This document shows positions 1-8,236 of a DNA stretch of 37,603 bases, piece after piece. This stretch comes from Bacillota bacterium (GTDB lineage Bacteria; Bacillota; Clostridia; Christensenellales; CAG-138): positions 1-37,603 of the forward strand of contig JAFABA010000045.1 in assembly GCA_023426265.1 (NCBI GenBank). The letters run 5' to 3'. The position numbers were made by a program, and so were the translations under genes. Each line of letters begins with the position of its first letter. Within the stretch, counting starts at the first letter, position 1. A model generated the notes under the pieces. It was not told the origin of the DNA, searched no databases, and saw only the letters and a program-made list of their open reading frames with translations.

Positions 1-1589
1 CTTTGCGCACCCCCAAAAAGCCTGTGCCGGAGGCGCTGCCCTTTGAGGAGCCGGTGCAGGTAAAGCTGAATTTGGAGCCGAAGAAAAAAACGGAAGACGC
101 CTTGCCCCCCTGCAACGCGGCGCAGGACATCCCGTATGTACCGCCTTCGTTCAGCCTGCTGAACCCGGCGCTTGCAAGCTACGGGCGCAGCACCGAATCC
201 CCGGCGGAAAAAGGCAAACTTTTGGTGGATACGCTGGCGAGCTTCAATGTTTCGGCGAGAGTGGTCAACATCAGCGTCGGCCCCGTTATCACGCGGTATG
301 AGCTCGCCCCCGCGCCCGGCGTGCGCGTCAACCGTATCACTGCGCTTTCGGACGATATCGCGCTGGCGCTTGCCGCCCCGCGCGTCCGCATAGAAGCCCC
401 CATCCCCGGCAAGGCCGCGGTGGGCATTGAGGTGCCCAACAAGGATACCGTAACGGTGGTGCTGCGGGACACGGTGGACAGCAAGGAGTTCGCAGCCTCA
501 AAATCCCCTATCACGCTCGCTCTGGGCAAAGACATCGCGGGAAAAGTGATCGTGGCCGACCTAGCGAAAATGCCGCATCTTTTGATTGCGGGCGCGACCG
601 GTTCGGGCAAAAGCGTATGCATCAACGACATCATCATTTCCCTCATTTATAAATGCTCCCCCGCCGATCTCCAGTTGATCTTAGTTGACCCCAAGGTGGT
701 GGAGCTTTCCGCGTTTGGCGTGCTGCCGCACCTGAAGGTGCCGGTGGTGACGGATCCGAAGAAGGCCGCGGGCGCCCTGGCGGGCGGTGTCCGGGAAATG
801 ACGGAGCGCTACAAGCGGTTCGCCAAAGTGGGCGCGCGGGACTTAGAGCGCTTCAACGAATTGCAGAAGGACCCAAAGGATAAGCTTCCGAAGCTTGTCA
901 TCATCATAGACGAACTGGCCGACCTGATGATGGTGGCGCCGGACACCGTGGAAGACAGCATCTGCCGCATCGCCCAGCTTGGGCGCGCGGCGGGCATCCA
1001 CTTAATTGTGGCGACCCAGCGGCCTTCCGCGGACGTCATTACGGGCCTCATCAAAGCGAACATCCCCTCCCGCATCGCGTTTGCGGTTTCCTCCGCCATC
1101 GATTCGCGCATCATACTCGATTCCGGCGGCGCTGAAAAGCTGCTGGGCCGCGGCGATATGCTTTTCCACCCCAACGGTGCTGGCAAGGCGGTGCGCGTGC
1201 AGGGCGCATATGTTTCGGATGAAGAGGTGGAGCGCATTGTGCAGTACTTCAAATCCCAGGCGCTCACACCCGAATTCGACGAGCATTTGATAGAGGAAAT
1301 GGATGTGGAGGAAGGCTCCGGTGCGCAGGGCAACGGCAAGCAGGAGGACGACCTCTTGGGCGAGGCCGTGCGCATTGTGCTGGACAGTGGACAGGCTTCC
1401 ATCTCCATGATTCAACGGCGGCTGCGCGTGGGGTACGCCCGCGCGGCAAGATTGATCGACATTATGGAACAGCACGGCTATGTCAGCGGGTTCGACGGCG
1501 CAAAGCCGAGAAAGCTCCTGATTACCCGCGCGCAATATGAACAACTATTCGGCAACCAACCCGATACAAGCGAGGATATGGATGAGTGA
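1..1589 (+). CDS. ftsK: FtsK/SpoIIIE-type DNA translocase, C-terminal part
   Basis: Partial gene: the reading frame is open to the left window edge, so the N-terminal membrane segments lie outside. About 528 residues remain, covering the beta/alpha motor and the gamma domain. A Walker A motif GATGSGKS is at nt 591-614 and a Walker B-like stretch LVIIIDELADLMM at about nt 895-933. The last 75 residues look like the winged-helix gamma domain that reads KOPS/SRS sequences (RRLRVGYARAARLIDIMEQHG), ending in FGNQPDTSEDMDE. The family forms hexameric ATP-driven pumps at the septum that move chromosomal DNA during division or sporulation. FtsK and SpoIIIE cannot be told apart from this part. The stop codon overlaps rimO by 8 bases, so the two are probably co-transcribed. 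Family assignment is sure; the symbol is a choice. Confidence 0.95.
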   Translation, partial: LRTPKKPVPEALPFEEPVQVKLNLEPKKKTEDALPPCNAAQDIPYVPPSFSLLNPALASYGRSTESPAEKGKLLVDTLASFNVSARVVNISVGPVITRYELAPAPGVRVNRITALSDDIALALAAPRVRIEAPIPGKAAVGIEVPNKDTVTVVLRDTVDSKEFAASKSPITLALGKDIAGKVIVADLAKMPHLLIAGATGSGKSVCINDIIISLIYKCSPADLQLILVDPKVVELSAFGVLPHLKVPVVTDPKKAAGALAGGVREMTERYKRFAKVGARDLERFNELQKDPKDKLPKLVIIIDELADLMMVAPDTVEDSICRIAQLGRAAGIHLIVATQRPSADVITGLIKANIPSRIAFAVSSAIDSRIILDSGGAEKLLGRGDMLFHPNGAGKAVRVQGAYVSDEEVERIVQYFKSQALTPEFDEHLIEEMDVEEGSGAQGNGKQEDDLLGEAVRIVLDSGQASISMIQRRLRVGYARAARLIDIMEQHGYVSGFDGAKPRKLLITRAQYEQLFGNQPDTSEDMDE

Positions 1590-2865
1590 CATCGGCATAA
1601 TTTCCCTAGGCTGCTCCAAGAACCGCGTGGACACCGAGCGGATGCTCGGCATCTTAGAGAGTGCGGGCCACCGCATCGTAAACGAACCCGCAAAGGCCGA
1701 AGTGCTCATCGTAAATACCTGCGGCTTTATCGAACCCGCCAAACAGGAAAGCATCAATACCATATTGGAAATGGCGGCTTACAAAAAGAAAGGCCGCTGC
1801 AATACGCTGATCGTGACGGGCTGCCTGAGTGAGCGCTACCGCAGCGATTTAGCGGAGGGCCTGCCCGAAGTGGACCACTTTTTAGGCGTACACGAATACG
1901 AGACTTTGCCGGATTTATTGCCCAAGTGCGCCGTGTGCGCGCCGCGCGCGGGCAGGAAACTGACCACGCCCTTTTATTGCGCTTATCTGCGCGTGGCGGA
2001 CGGATGCAACAACCGCTGCACCTACTGCGCCATCCCGCTGATCCGGGGGCCCTTACACAGCGTGCCCATGCCGCAATTGCTTGACGAGGCGAAGGGGCTT
2101 ATGGATACCGGCGTCAGCGAGCTTACCATCATCGCGCAGGATACCTCCGGCTACGGCATGGACCTGTACGGGAAACCCATGCTGCTGCCTCTGATGGAGG
2201 AATTGACAAAACTCCCCAGTTTAAAGTGGCTGCGCGTGCTCTATACCTACCCGGATACCGTCACCAGGGAGCTGATCGCGGGAATCGCAGGGAACGAAAA
2301 GATCTGCAATTACCTGGACATCCCGCTGCAGCATATCGACGACACCATGTTAAAACGCATGCACCGCAGGGGAACGCGCGCCCACATTGAAAGCGTGCTG
2401 TCCTATATCCGGGCTTATGCACCGGATTTCATGCTGCGTACCACCATGATGGTGGGCTTCCCCGGCGAAACCGATACGGAATTCCACTCCATGCTCGCCT
2501 TCCTGCGCGGGTACCAGTTCGACAGGCTGGGGGCATTCGCCTTCTCCCCGGAGGAAAACACGGCGGCTGCCAATATGCCCGGCCAGGTGCCGGAGGAAGT
2601 AAAACAACGGCGGCTTGATACGCTGATGAAACAGCAGCAGCAAATCTCCCGCGCGCGGAACGAAGCGCGCGTGGGCCGCACGGTAGAAGTCCTTCTTGAA
2701 ACAACGCGGGAGGGTACGTCCTATGGCCGTTCCTACGCGGAAGCGCCGGAGGTGGACGGCGCGATCCTCCTTAAAACAAAGCCCCACCACAAGCCCGGAA
2801 CCTATGTCACCGCACGCCTGACAAAAGCGCTTGAATACGACATGTACGGAGAGGAACTAAAATGA
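1582..2865 (+). CDS. rimO: Ribosomal protein S12 methylthiotransferase RimO
   Basis: Radical SAM enzyme of the MiaB/RimO family, which adds a methylthio group to the conserved Asp of ribosomal protein S12. About 427 residues, normal length. The UPF0004 domain carries the three cluster cysteines C11 (LGCSKN), C47 (NTCGF) and C81 (TGCLSERY). The radical SAM motif is CNNRCTYC (C142, C146, C149). A TRAM-like domain forms the last 65 residues. GCSKNRVD at the start favours RimO over MiaB. I chose ATG 1582, 15 codons after the first possible start, because GAGG at 1572-1575 lies six bases before it and the protein then begins MSDIGIISLGC like its relatives. It overlaps ftsK by 8 bases and pgsA by 4 (ATGA), indicating one translation-coupled operon. 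Confidence 0.95.
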   Translation: MSDIGIISLGCSKNRVDTERMLGILESAGHRIVNEPAKAEVLIVNTCGFIEPAKQESINTILEMAAYKKKGRCNTLIVTGCLSERYRSDLAEGLPEVDHFLGVHEYETLPDLLPKCAVCAPRAGRKLTTPFYCAYLRVADGCNNRCTYCAIPLIRGPLHSVPMPQLLDEAKGLMDTGVSELTIIAQDTSGYGMDLYGKPMLLPLMEELTKLPSLKWLRVLYTYPDTVTRELIAGIAGNEKICNYLDIPLQHIDDTMLKRMHRRGTRAHIESVLSYIRAYAPDFMLRTTMMVGFPGETDTEFHSMLAFLRGYQFDRLGAFAFSPEENTAAANMPGQVPEEVKQRRLDTLMKQQQQISRARNEARVGRTVEVLLETTREGTSYGRSYAEAPEVDGAILLKTKPHHKPGTYVTARLTKALEYDMYGEELK

Positions 2866-3398
2866 ATCTTCCCAATAAGCTCACGCTGCTTCGCATGCTG
2901 CTCGTACCTGTATTCGTCGCCTGCTTTTACATTCCCGCCTCGTATTCGGATATCGTTGCGGCAGGCGTGTATGTGCTTGCGTATATTACGGATATTCTGG
3001 ACGGCCAGATCGCAAGAAAGCGCAACCTCGTCACCAGCTTCGGCAAGCTGATGGACCCCATGGCGGATAAGCTCCTAACGTGCAGCGCCTTCATCATGCT
3101 GGCGGCCGACGCGCTCGTCTCCCCCATCGCGGTCATCATCATCATCGCGCGGGAGCTGTTCATCAGCGGGTTCCGCCTCATTGCCGTGGAAAACGGAAAC
3201 GTGATAGCCGCAAGCTGGCTGGGCAAGATAAAGACCATATCGCAATGCGTGGCGGTGGTCGTGGCGCTCATCTGGCCGTACCTCTGGTGGCCGCTTTTCC
3301 CGCTGGACGATATCATCGTGTGGATCTCCGTGGGCTTCACCCTCTGGTCCGGCATCGATTATGTGGTAAAAAACCGGGGAAGCATCAAGCTCTCCTGA
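2862..3398 (+). CDS. pgsA: CDP-diacylglycerol-glycerol-3-phosphate 3-phosphatidyltransferase
   Basis: Membrane enzyme that makes phosphatidylglycerol phosphate from CDP-diacylglycerol and glycerol 3-phosphate, the committed step to phosphatidylglycerol and cardiolipin. 178 residues, normal for PgsA. The CDP-alcohol phosphatidyltransferase signature is complete: D44-x2-D47-G-x2-A-R52, then G61-x3-D65-x3-D69. The N-terminus MNLPNKLTLLRMLLVP is typical of PgsA. Several hydrophobic segments follow. ATG overlaps the rimO stop as ATGA and has GGAGAGG at 2848-2854, seven bases upstream. The pgsA-cinA-recA order is common in Firmicutes. Phosphatidylglycerol is also the lipid donor for the Lgt-family protein at 8237. 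Confidence 0.95.
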   Translation: MNLPNKLTLLRMLLVPVFVACFYIPASYSDIVAAGVYVLAYITDILDGQIARKRNLVTSFGKLMDPMADKLLTCSAFIMLAADALVSPIAVIIIIARELFISGFRLIAVENGNVIAASWLGKIKTISQCVAVVVALIWPYLWWPLFPLDDIIVWISVGFTLWSGIDYVVKNRGSIKLS

Positions 3399-3640
3399 TT
3401 TTGGTCCAGGGGCTTTGCCCCTGATTTCCGCAGTTCGCAATTGGTCGCGCCACGTTGCGGCAAAGCCGCATCCTTGCGCTTACGGCCCTAAAGGGAGTTT
3501 GGGGGATGCACCTAAGCGCCGCCTGTGGCGGAGGAAGCGAGGTGCAGTCCCGGGAACCGTGGGGCCAGAGCCTCCAACGTACCTTTTAGACATGCAGAAC
3601 CCAGAACTATAACTATTTTAAGCAAAAGAGGTCTTTCAAA
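3399..3640. repeat. Hairpin-rich intergenic region between pgsA and cinA
   Basis: 242 bases with no convincing gene but several perfect stems: CAGGGGC/GCCCCTG with a TTT loop (3407-3423), TGCGGC/GCCGCA with an AAA loop (3456-3470), and a nested hairpin with outer arms TGCACCT/AGGTGCA (3507-3513 and 3540-3546) and inner CCGCC/GGCGG around TGT. The first may act as a weak terminator for the ftsK-rimO-pgsA operon, but it has no T run after it. The style matches the other hairpin-packed gaps of this window (13523, 16740). The cinA ribosome binding site AGAGG is at 3627-3631. Confidence 0.55.
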
Positions 3641-4888
3641 ATGATTGCCGAGCTAGTAAGCGTCGGAACCGAGCTGTTGATGGGGCAGGTGCTCAACACG
3701 GACGCACAGTTTATGGCGCAAAAGCTAGCGCCGCTGGGCGTGAACGTGTACCACCAGGTCACCGTGGGGGACAACCCCGAGCGTCTGAAGGACGCCGTGC
3801 GCACCGCGCTTTCCCGCGCGGACGTGGTGATACTTTCCGGCGGGCTTGGCCCCACGGGGGACGATCTCACCAAGCAGACCGTTGCGGAGCTGTTTGAGCT
3901 TCCCATGGAGCGGGACGCGGCTAGCGAGCAGACGCTGCGCGAGCGCTTTCTCGCCTTCCGCCGGGAAATGACGCCCAACAACCTCAAGCAGGCGGATTTC
4001 CCCAAAGGCAGCATCATATTAAAGAACCCCAACGGCACCGCGCCTGGCTGCATTGTACCAAAGGGCGACAAAGCGGCAATACTGCTGCCCGGCCCGCCTT
4101 CCGAGCTGTTCCCCATGTTTGAGCAGGAGGTCATGCCGTACCTGGAGGCCCGCAGCGGGTGCAAGCTGTACTCCCGCGAGCTGCGCATATTCGGCATGGG
4201 TGAGTCGACTGTAGAACACCGCCTGCAGGATCTGATGGACGCGCAGGATAACCCCACAATCGCCCCGTACGCAAAGACAGGCGAGGTCACGCTGCGCGTG
4301 ACGGCGCGCTGCGCCGCGGAGGAAGAAGGTCTTGCTCTCGTACAGCCCGTGATCGACGAAATTAAGAACCGCATCGGCGACGTCGTATACTCCTCCGAAG
4401 GCGTGACGCTCGCGGGCGTTTGCGCAAAGCTGCTCGAAGAGCGCAACCTCACGCTCGCGGTGGCGGAAAGCTGCACTGGCGGGCTGATCTCCTCCACGCT
4501 TGTGGATATCCCCGGCAGCTCCGCGTACTTTATGGAAGGCGCCGTTACCTATTCGGATGCGGCGAAGATGCGCCGCCTTGGCGTTTCCTCCGCCACGTTA
4601 CGGAAATACGGCGCGGTAAGCGCGGAGTGCGCGAAGGAAATGGCCATGGGCATGCGCAAGACTTCGGGGACCGATTACGCGCTCTCTACCACCGGCATCG
4701 CAGGGCCCGGCGGCGCCACAAAGGAGAAGCCGGTAGGCCTTGTATATATCGCGCTTTCGGATGGGACGGGCACAATCGTCAAACGCTTGCAGCTCACCGG
4801 GAACCGCGGCCGCATCCGCGAGGTCACGGTTCTAAACGCCCTTGACGTGCTGCGCCGCTCCCTGCTTTCGCTGCCGCAAACGGAATAG
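3641..4888 (+). CDS. cinA: CinA family protein (competence/damage-inducible, nucleotide pyrophosphatase and PncC-type amidase domains)
   Basis: 415 residues, the standard two-domain CinA. The N-terminal molybdopterin-binding-like (MoCF/COG1058) domain shows SVGTELLMGQVLNTD and LSGGLGPTGDDLT. The C-terminal CinA/PncC domain shows AVAESCTGGLISSTL, GAVTYSD and TTGIAGPGGATKEKPVG. In characterised members the N-terminal half hydrolyses ADP-ribose and the C-terminal half deamidates NMN, so a role in pyridine nucleotide recycling is likely. The competence link is historical. ATG 3641 has AGAGG nine bases upstream. recA follows after 155 bases, the usual Firmicute order, although recA has its own promoter-like sequence. 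Confidence 0.95.
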   Translation: MIAELVSVGTELLMGQVLNTDAQFMAQKLAPLGVNVYHQVTVGDNPERLKDAVRTALSRADVVILSGGLGPTGDDLTKQTVAELFELPMERDAASEQTLRERFLAFRREMTPNNLKQADFPKGSIILKNPNGTAPGCIVPKGDKAAILLPGPPSELFPMFEQEVMPYLEARSGCKLYSRELRIFGMGESTVEHRLQDLMDAQDNPTIAPYAKTGEVTLRVTARCAAEEEGLALVQPVIDEIKNRIGDVVYSSEGVTLAGVCAKLLEERNLTLAVAESCTGGLISSTLVDIPGSSAYFMEGAVTYSDAAKMRRLGVSSATLRKYGAVSAECAKEMAMGMRKTSGTDYALSTTGIAGPGGATKEKPVGLVYIALSDGTGTIVKRLQLTGNRGRIREVTVLNALDVLRRSLLSLPQTE

Positions 4889-4948
4889 AGTTTCCATATT
4901 GGATACTTATCGGCCGATAAGCGTCTGTTTCTCCCTCTTAAGGCGCAA

Positions 4949-4973
4949 AAAAGTTTCTTTTCACGAAACTTTT
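4949..4973. promoter_or_regulatory. Inverted repeat upstream of recA
   Basis: Perfect 9-base arms AAAAGTTTC and GAAACTTTT separated by seven bases (TTTTCAC), 71 bases before the recA start codon and just upstream of its putative -35 region. It could be a cinA terminator (stem followed by a pyrimidine-rich stretch TTCCTTTTCC) or an operator. It does not match the Gram-positive LexA box (GAAC-N4-GTTC). Confidence 0.45.
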
Positions 4974-4975
4974 CC

Positions 4976-5004
4976 TTTTCCTGTACATGGGAATATGATA
5001 TACT
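4976..5004 (+). promoter_or_regulatory. Putative recA promoter
   Basis: Extended -10 TGA-TATACT, with the hexamer at 4999-5004, preceded at 17-base spacing by a poor -35 (TTTTCC, 4976-4981). The leader to the start codon is about 32 bases and contains GGGAGG at 5031-5036. The same nine-base extended -10 (TGATATACT) occurs before the GNAT gene at 10519. Confidence 0.5.
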
Positions 5005-5043
5005 CGTTTTATCAAGATAAGTTTTAATCTGGGAGGATCGGGC

Positions 5044-6117
5044 ATGGCAAACGTAGGTGTGGAAAAATCCAGGGCGCTGGAAATGGCGCTCAGCCAGATC
5101 GAAAAGCAGTTCGGCAAAGGCGCCATCATGAAGCTGGGGGACGCCGCGGGCAAAATCTCCGTCTCCACCATATCCACGGGCTGCCTGGAGCTGGACTTCG
5201 CGCTGGGTGTGGGCGGCGTGCCACGCGGGCGCATCATCGAAATATTCGGGCCGGAATCCTCCGGTAAAACCACTGTGGCCCTGCACATTATCGCGCAGGC
5301 GCAAAAGGCGGGCGGCACCGCCGCGTTTATCGACGCAGAGCACGCGCTTGATCCGCTCTATTCCGGAAACCTCGGCGTAAACGTGGACGATCTGTATGTC
5401 TCCCAGCCGGACAACGGCGAACAGGCGCTTGAAATCACGGAAGCGCTGGTCCGCTCGGGCGCAATGGACGTGGTGGTGGTGGACTCCGTCGCGGCATTGG
5501 TTCCCAAGGCGGAAATCGAAGGTGACATGGGCGATTCCCACGTCGGCCTCCAGGCGCGCCTGATGTCCCAGGCGCTGCGCAAACTAGCGGGTACCATATC
5601 CAAGACCAATACGGTGGTGGTGTTCATCAACCAGCTGCGCGAAAAGGTGGGCGTGATGTTCGGCAACCCGGAAACCACGCCGGGCGGTAAAGCGCTCAAG
5701 TTCTACGCTTCCATCCGCCTGGATGTACGCAAGATCGAAACGCTCAAAAGCGGCACAGAATTTGTGGGCAACCGTACCCGTGTGAAAGTGGTCAAAAACA
5801 AAGTAGCCCCGCCCTTTAAGCAGGCGGAGTTCGATATCATATACGGCGAAGGCATCTCACGCGAAGGCTCCATTCTCGACCTCGCAACGCAGTATAAGCT
5901 CATTGCAAAGACCGGCGCATGGTATTCCTACGGCGATATGCGCATGGCGCAGGGCCGGGACAACGCTAGGTTGTTCCTAAAGGACAACCGCGAATTATGC
6001 GAACAGCTGGAAGCGCAGTTGCGCGGCATACTGGAGCAGGAACGCGCAAAGGCCGCGGCCGAGCATGAGGCGCGGCGTTCAAGCATGGAGACCGCGCCTG
6101 CGGGCATGGACGATTGA
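5044..6117 (+). CDS. recA: Recombinase RecA
   Basis: ATP-dependent strand-exchange protein of homologous recombination, also the coprotease that triggers the SOS response. 357 residues, normal length. Walker A GPESSGKTT at residues 69-77, Walker B-like VVVVDSVAAL, the L1/L2 region around GDSHVGLQARLMSQALRK and FINQLREKVGVMFGNPETT, and an acidic tail. ATG 5044 has GGGAGG seven bases upstream. No LexA box is evident in the 155-base gap from cinA. The gene is closed by a strong terminator; recX or rny, frequent neighbours elsewhere, are absent. Confidence 0.98.
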   Translation: MANVGVEKSRALEMALSQIEKQFGKGAIMKLGDAAGKISVSTISTGCLELDFALGVGGVPRGRIIEIFGPESSGKTTVALHIIAQAQKAGGTAAFIDAEHALDPLYSGNLGVNVDDLYVSQPDNGEQALEITEALVRSGAMDVVVVDSVAALVPKAEIEGDMGDSHVGLQARLMSQALRKLAGTISKTNTVVVFINQLREKVGVMFGNPETTPGGKALKFYASIRLDVRKIETLKSGTEFVGNRTRVKVVKNKVAPPFKQAEFDIIYGEGISREGSILDLATQYKLIAKTGAWYSYGDMRMAQGRDNARLFLKDNRELCEQLEAQLRGILEQERAKAAAEHEARRSSMETAPAGMDD

Positions 6118-6139
6118 TTTATAACGGAAGTCCTTTGGC

Positions 6140-6190
6140 AAAGGCGCGCTGTTGCGGGGAACTGCTTCGCGCGCCTTTTGTACGTTATTT
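6140..6190 (+). terminator. recA transcription terminator
   Basis: Stem AAAGGCGCGC/GCGCGCCTTT (arms at about 6140-6149 and 6169-6178) with a 19-base loop, followed by T-rich sequence TTGTACGTTATTTTTTG. Confidence 0.75.
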
Positions 6191-6271
6191 TTTGTAAAGA
6201 AAAACGCAACAATATGAATTGCGGCTTATTTATATCAGCAGGCAGGAATTTAAACATGGAGAAAAAGGACG

Positions 6272-6781
6272 ATGAACTCAAGAAAGCTCACAATAGGATT
6301 GTTTTTATTATATCTCCTGGCATTAACATGGATTATATTATTTAAGCTGCAATTTTCTGTTGAAGGCTTAAATCATTTAAGAAATATAAATTTGATTCCT
6401 TTTGCAGGCTCGGCCATTCACAATGGGAAAATAGCCATTAGCGAAATCATAAATAATATACTCGCTTTTATCCCCTATGGCATTTTTGTCTGCATGCTCA
6501 TGGAAAGAAAAAATTTTATTATTAAAGTCATTCCCATTTTTTTGACGAGTTTGGCTTTTGAATTATTGCAGCTTGTTTTTGCAATTGGTGCTGCTGATAT
6601 TACTGATCTTATCGGAAATACTGCAGGCGGTATGATTGGAATTGGAATATTTTTTGTGTTTTCTAAAATATTTAAAGAAAAAGTATTCAAAGTTATAAAC
6701 ATCATTTCTTTCATTGCCGCTATCCTTTTGATTTTATTTGTTGGACTTCTGCTCGTAGTATCCCGTTTGGTTTATCGGTGA
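6272..6781 (+). CDS. VanZ-like membrane protein, AT-rich
   Basis: 169 residues of the VanZ family: N-terminal hydrophobic segment, INLIPFAGS motif, NNILAFIPYGIF, a central LAFELLQLVFAIGAADITDLIGNTAGGMIG motif region, and a last membrane helix. VanZ of the Tn1546 vancomycin cluster gives low-level teicoplanin resistance by an unknown mechanism; most genomic VanZ-like proteins have no established role. Base and codon use differ sharply from all neighbours (many AAA, ATT, TTT, TTA codons), which suggests recent acquisition. ATG 6272 has GGAGA nine bases upstream and AGGA very close. It stands alone, after the recA terminator. No transposase or flanking repeat was seen. Confidence 0.85.
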   Translation: MNSRKLTIGLFLLYLLALTWIILFKLQFSVEGLNHLRNINLIPFAGSAIHNGKIAISEIINNILAFIPYGIFVCMLMERKNFIIKVIPIFLTSLAFELLQLVFAIGAADITDLIGNTAGGMIGIGIFFVFSKIFKEKVFKVINIISFIAAILLILFVGLLLVVSRLVYR

Positions 6782-6871
6782 GATTATGCGCATAATCCCC
6801 TGCATAGCCACGAGATGTCGGGCAAAATTGCTGCAGAGGCGGCGCGCCTTGCCGATTTCATCACCGTATGA
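6782..6871 (+). pseudogene. Possible 3' remnant of an older gene, starting with a 16-base palindrome
   Basis: Directly after the VanZ stop the same frame stays open for 29 codons and ends at TGA 6869-6871. These codons read DYAHNPLHSHEMSGK then IAAEAARLADFITV, with the GC-rich codon use of the chromosome rather than of VanZ. It resembles the end of a normal protein, but I do not recognise the family. The first 16 bases (6782-6797, GATTATGCGCATAATC) are a perfect palindrome. Alternatively the stretch is chance coding-like sequence. Confidence 0.25.
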
Positions 6872-6914
6872 AGAAAGAAAACCAATAGGACGATCGGCTT
6901 CCGGCAGCAAAAGC

Positions 6915-6949
6915 ATGGGCGGTATCGCTTTTTAAGCAATACCGCCCAT
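6915..6949 (-). terminator. Terminator of the DUF975 gene
   Basis: Perfect 11-base arms ATGGGCGGTAT (6915-6925) and ATACCGCCCAT (6939-6949), extended inward by four more pairs after one mismatch, with a TTT loop. It lies 33 bases past the stop of the minus-strand DUF975 gene and may also stop plus-strand transcripts from VanZ. Confidence 0.7.
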
Positions 6950-6982
6950 AGTTCTATGACATCGTCCCTTATTTGTATTCGT

Positions 6983-7678
6983 TTACGGCTGGTTGGAAAG
7001 TCCAAATGGCTTGCCGGTAAGCTCCAGGTAAAACGCGGCCCTTGCAGTGAGCGCATACGGCGCAATCCACAGGCCGAGGATACCGAACGTCAAAGCGGAA
7101 AGCAGCCACCAGCCGATAAAGCTAAAATCCAGGCAGAACAGCCTGCCCTTGTTGCCGTCCATCAGTTCCTTGGAGCGGTTGACGGCTTCCCTTATGCCCA
7201 TATCCGGATATTCCGCCATGAGATAGGGCGCCATGGAATACCGGTATACCGCGATAATGCCGGGAACAAAGAGCAGCAGCATCCAAAGGAATATAAACAG
7301 GGCCATGAACAGTCTGAGGCCCAACGCCTTTAAAAAGATATCGAACCGCTCAAACAGGCTGGAAAACGGCGGCCTCTGCCCTAAATTCAGCCGCGTATGG
7401 AAGGCGCAGACACCAAGCTCAACCACAGAGCCAACAATAAGAGCGGCGATACACCAGACCATCATTAGACCGAACGTAGCCGAATGGAAGGCATAGTTCA
7501 CGGCGTTCCATACGTCGGACGAATAGTATTCGGGCCTGTTAAACGTATAGGTAAAGACCGAAGGAGTGTTTGTGCCCCCTAAAATGGCCCCTACCAGGCA
7601 GACAAGCAGCGCCCAACCCCAATACCCCTTGAGGCTGTTGCGCGCCGCTGCGCGAAAACTTTTTGCGTTTGGATGCAT
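6983..7678 (-). CDS. DUF975 family integral membrane protein
   Basis: About 231 residues with several membrane segments. The DUF975 pattern is visible: an N-terminal basic stretch (NAKSFRAAARNSLKGYWGWALLV), a VELGVCAFHTRLNLGQRPPFSSLFERFD loop, the LLLFVPGIIAVYRYSMAPYLMAEYPDM region, and SKELMDGNKGRLFCLDFSFIGW. The function of the family is unknown. I start at the ATG whose first base is 7678 rather than at the longest frame (7720), because AAGGA/GGGGG precede this ATG and the protein then begins MHPNAKSFR as relatives do. It is monocistronic, convergent with VanZ and divergent from the DUF4190 gene. Confidence 0.85.
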   Translation of the reverse strand: MHPNAKSFRAAARNSLKGYWGWALLVCLVGAILGGTNTPSVFTYTFNRPEYYSSDVWNAVNYAFHSATFGLMMVWCIAALIVGSVVELGVCAFHTRLNLGQRPPFSSLFERFDIFLKALGLRLFMALFIFLWMLLLFVPGIIAVYRYSMAPYLMAEYPDMGIREAVNRSKELMDGNKGRLFCLDFSFIGWWLLSALTFGILGLWIAPYALTARAAFYLELTGKPFGLSNQP

Positions 7679-7800
7679 ATCCTTGCTACCCCCAATATTC
7701 TGTCGTGGATATGGTACCACAATCCGGTAATTCCCACAATGTTCTTCCCAAAATCTGATATGTTTTTATCCTTTATCTTACATTTCTGCTCTTATGAGGG

Positions 7801-7829
7801 TTGTTCCCTACCAGATTGTCTGCTACAAT
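7801..7829 (+). promoter_or_regulatory. Promoter of the DUF4190 gene
   Basis: TTGTTC (7801-7806), a 17-base spacer, TACAAT (7824-7829), with TGC before the -10 (extended -10). The start codon follows 33 bases later with AAGGGGA at 7846-7852. Confidence 0.65.
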
Positions 7830-7861
7830 AATCACAAATAATGTGAAGGGGAATCATCAGC

Positions 7862-8182
7862 ATGGAATATGGACAAATGCCTTCGGGCGGCACGCCCGGA
7901 AGCGCCCCTAATAACAACAAGGCAATCGCGTCCTTGGTATTGGGCATCGTTTCTGTTGTTTGCGTATTCTTTGGATCCGGCGCGTTTCTGGGCATCGTCC
8001 TGGGCATCGTTGGTTTGATATTGGGCATCAACGCCAAGAAGGAAGCGCCCTCCGGCATGGCCACCGCGGGTATCATACTCAGCATCGTCGCCATCGCCGC
8101 CTGCGCGATCACGTTTATCGCCTGCATCGCATGCCTCGGCCTTTTTTCTTCCGCGGCTGAGTACAGCCGGTTCTTGAACTAG
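7862..8182 (+). CDS. DUF4190-like small membrane protein
   Basis: 106 residues. A short polar N-terminus (MEYGQMPSGGTPGSAPNNNK) leads into two hydrophobic hairpin segments, AIASLVLGIVSVVC and GIVLGIVGLILGINAKKE, then a third helix ending in a Cys-rich patch (ITFIACIACLGLF). This is the pattern of DUF4190 and related small Firmicute membrane proteins, whose function is unknown. It has its own promoter and a strong terminator 20 bases after the stop, so it is monocistronic. Confidence 0.8.
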   Translation: MEYGQMPSGGTPGSAPNNNKAIASLVLGIVSVVCVFFGSGAFLGIVLGIVGLILGINAKKEAPSGMATAGIILSIVAIAACAITFIACIACLGLFSSAAEYSRFLN

Positions 8183-8202
8183 GCCGATCAAATTGAAAAA
8201 AA

Positions 8203-8225
8203 GGCGGGCAATGCCCGCCTTTTTT
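8203..8225 (+). terminator. Terminator of the DUF4190 gene
   Basis: GGCGGGC (8203-8209) pairs with GCCCGCC (8213-8219) around a 3-base loop, flanked by an A run before and six T after: a textbook intrinsic terminator. It ends a few bases before the ribosome binding site of the next gene. Confidence 0.9.
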
Positions 8226-8236
8226 ATAGGAGGACC

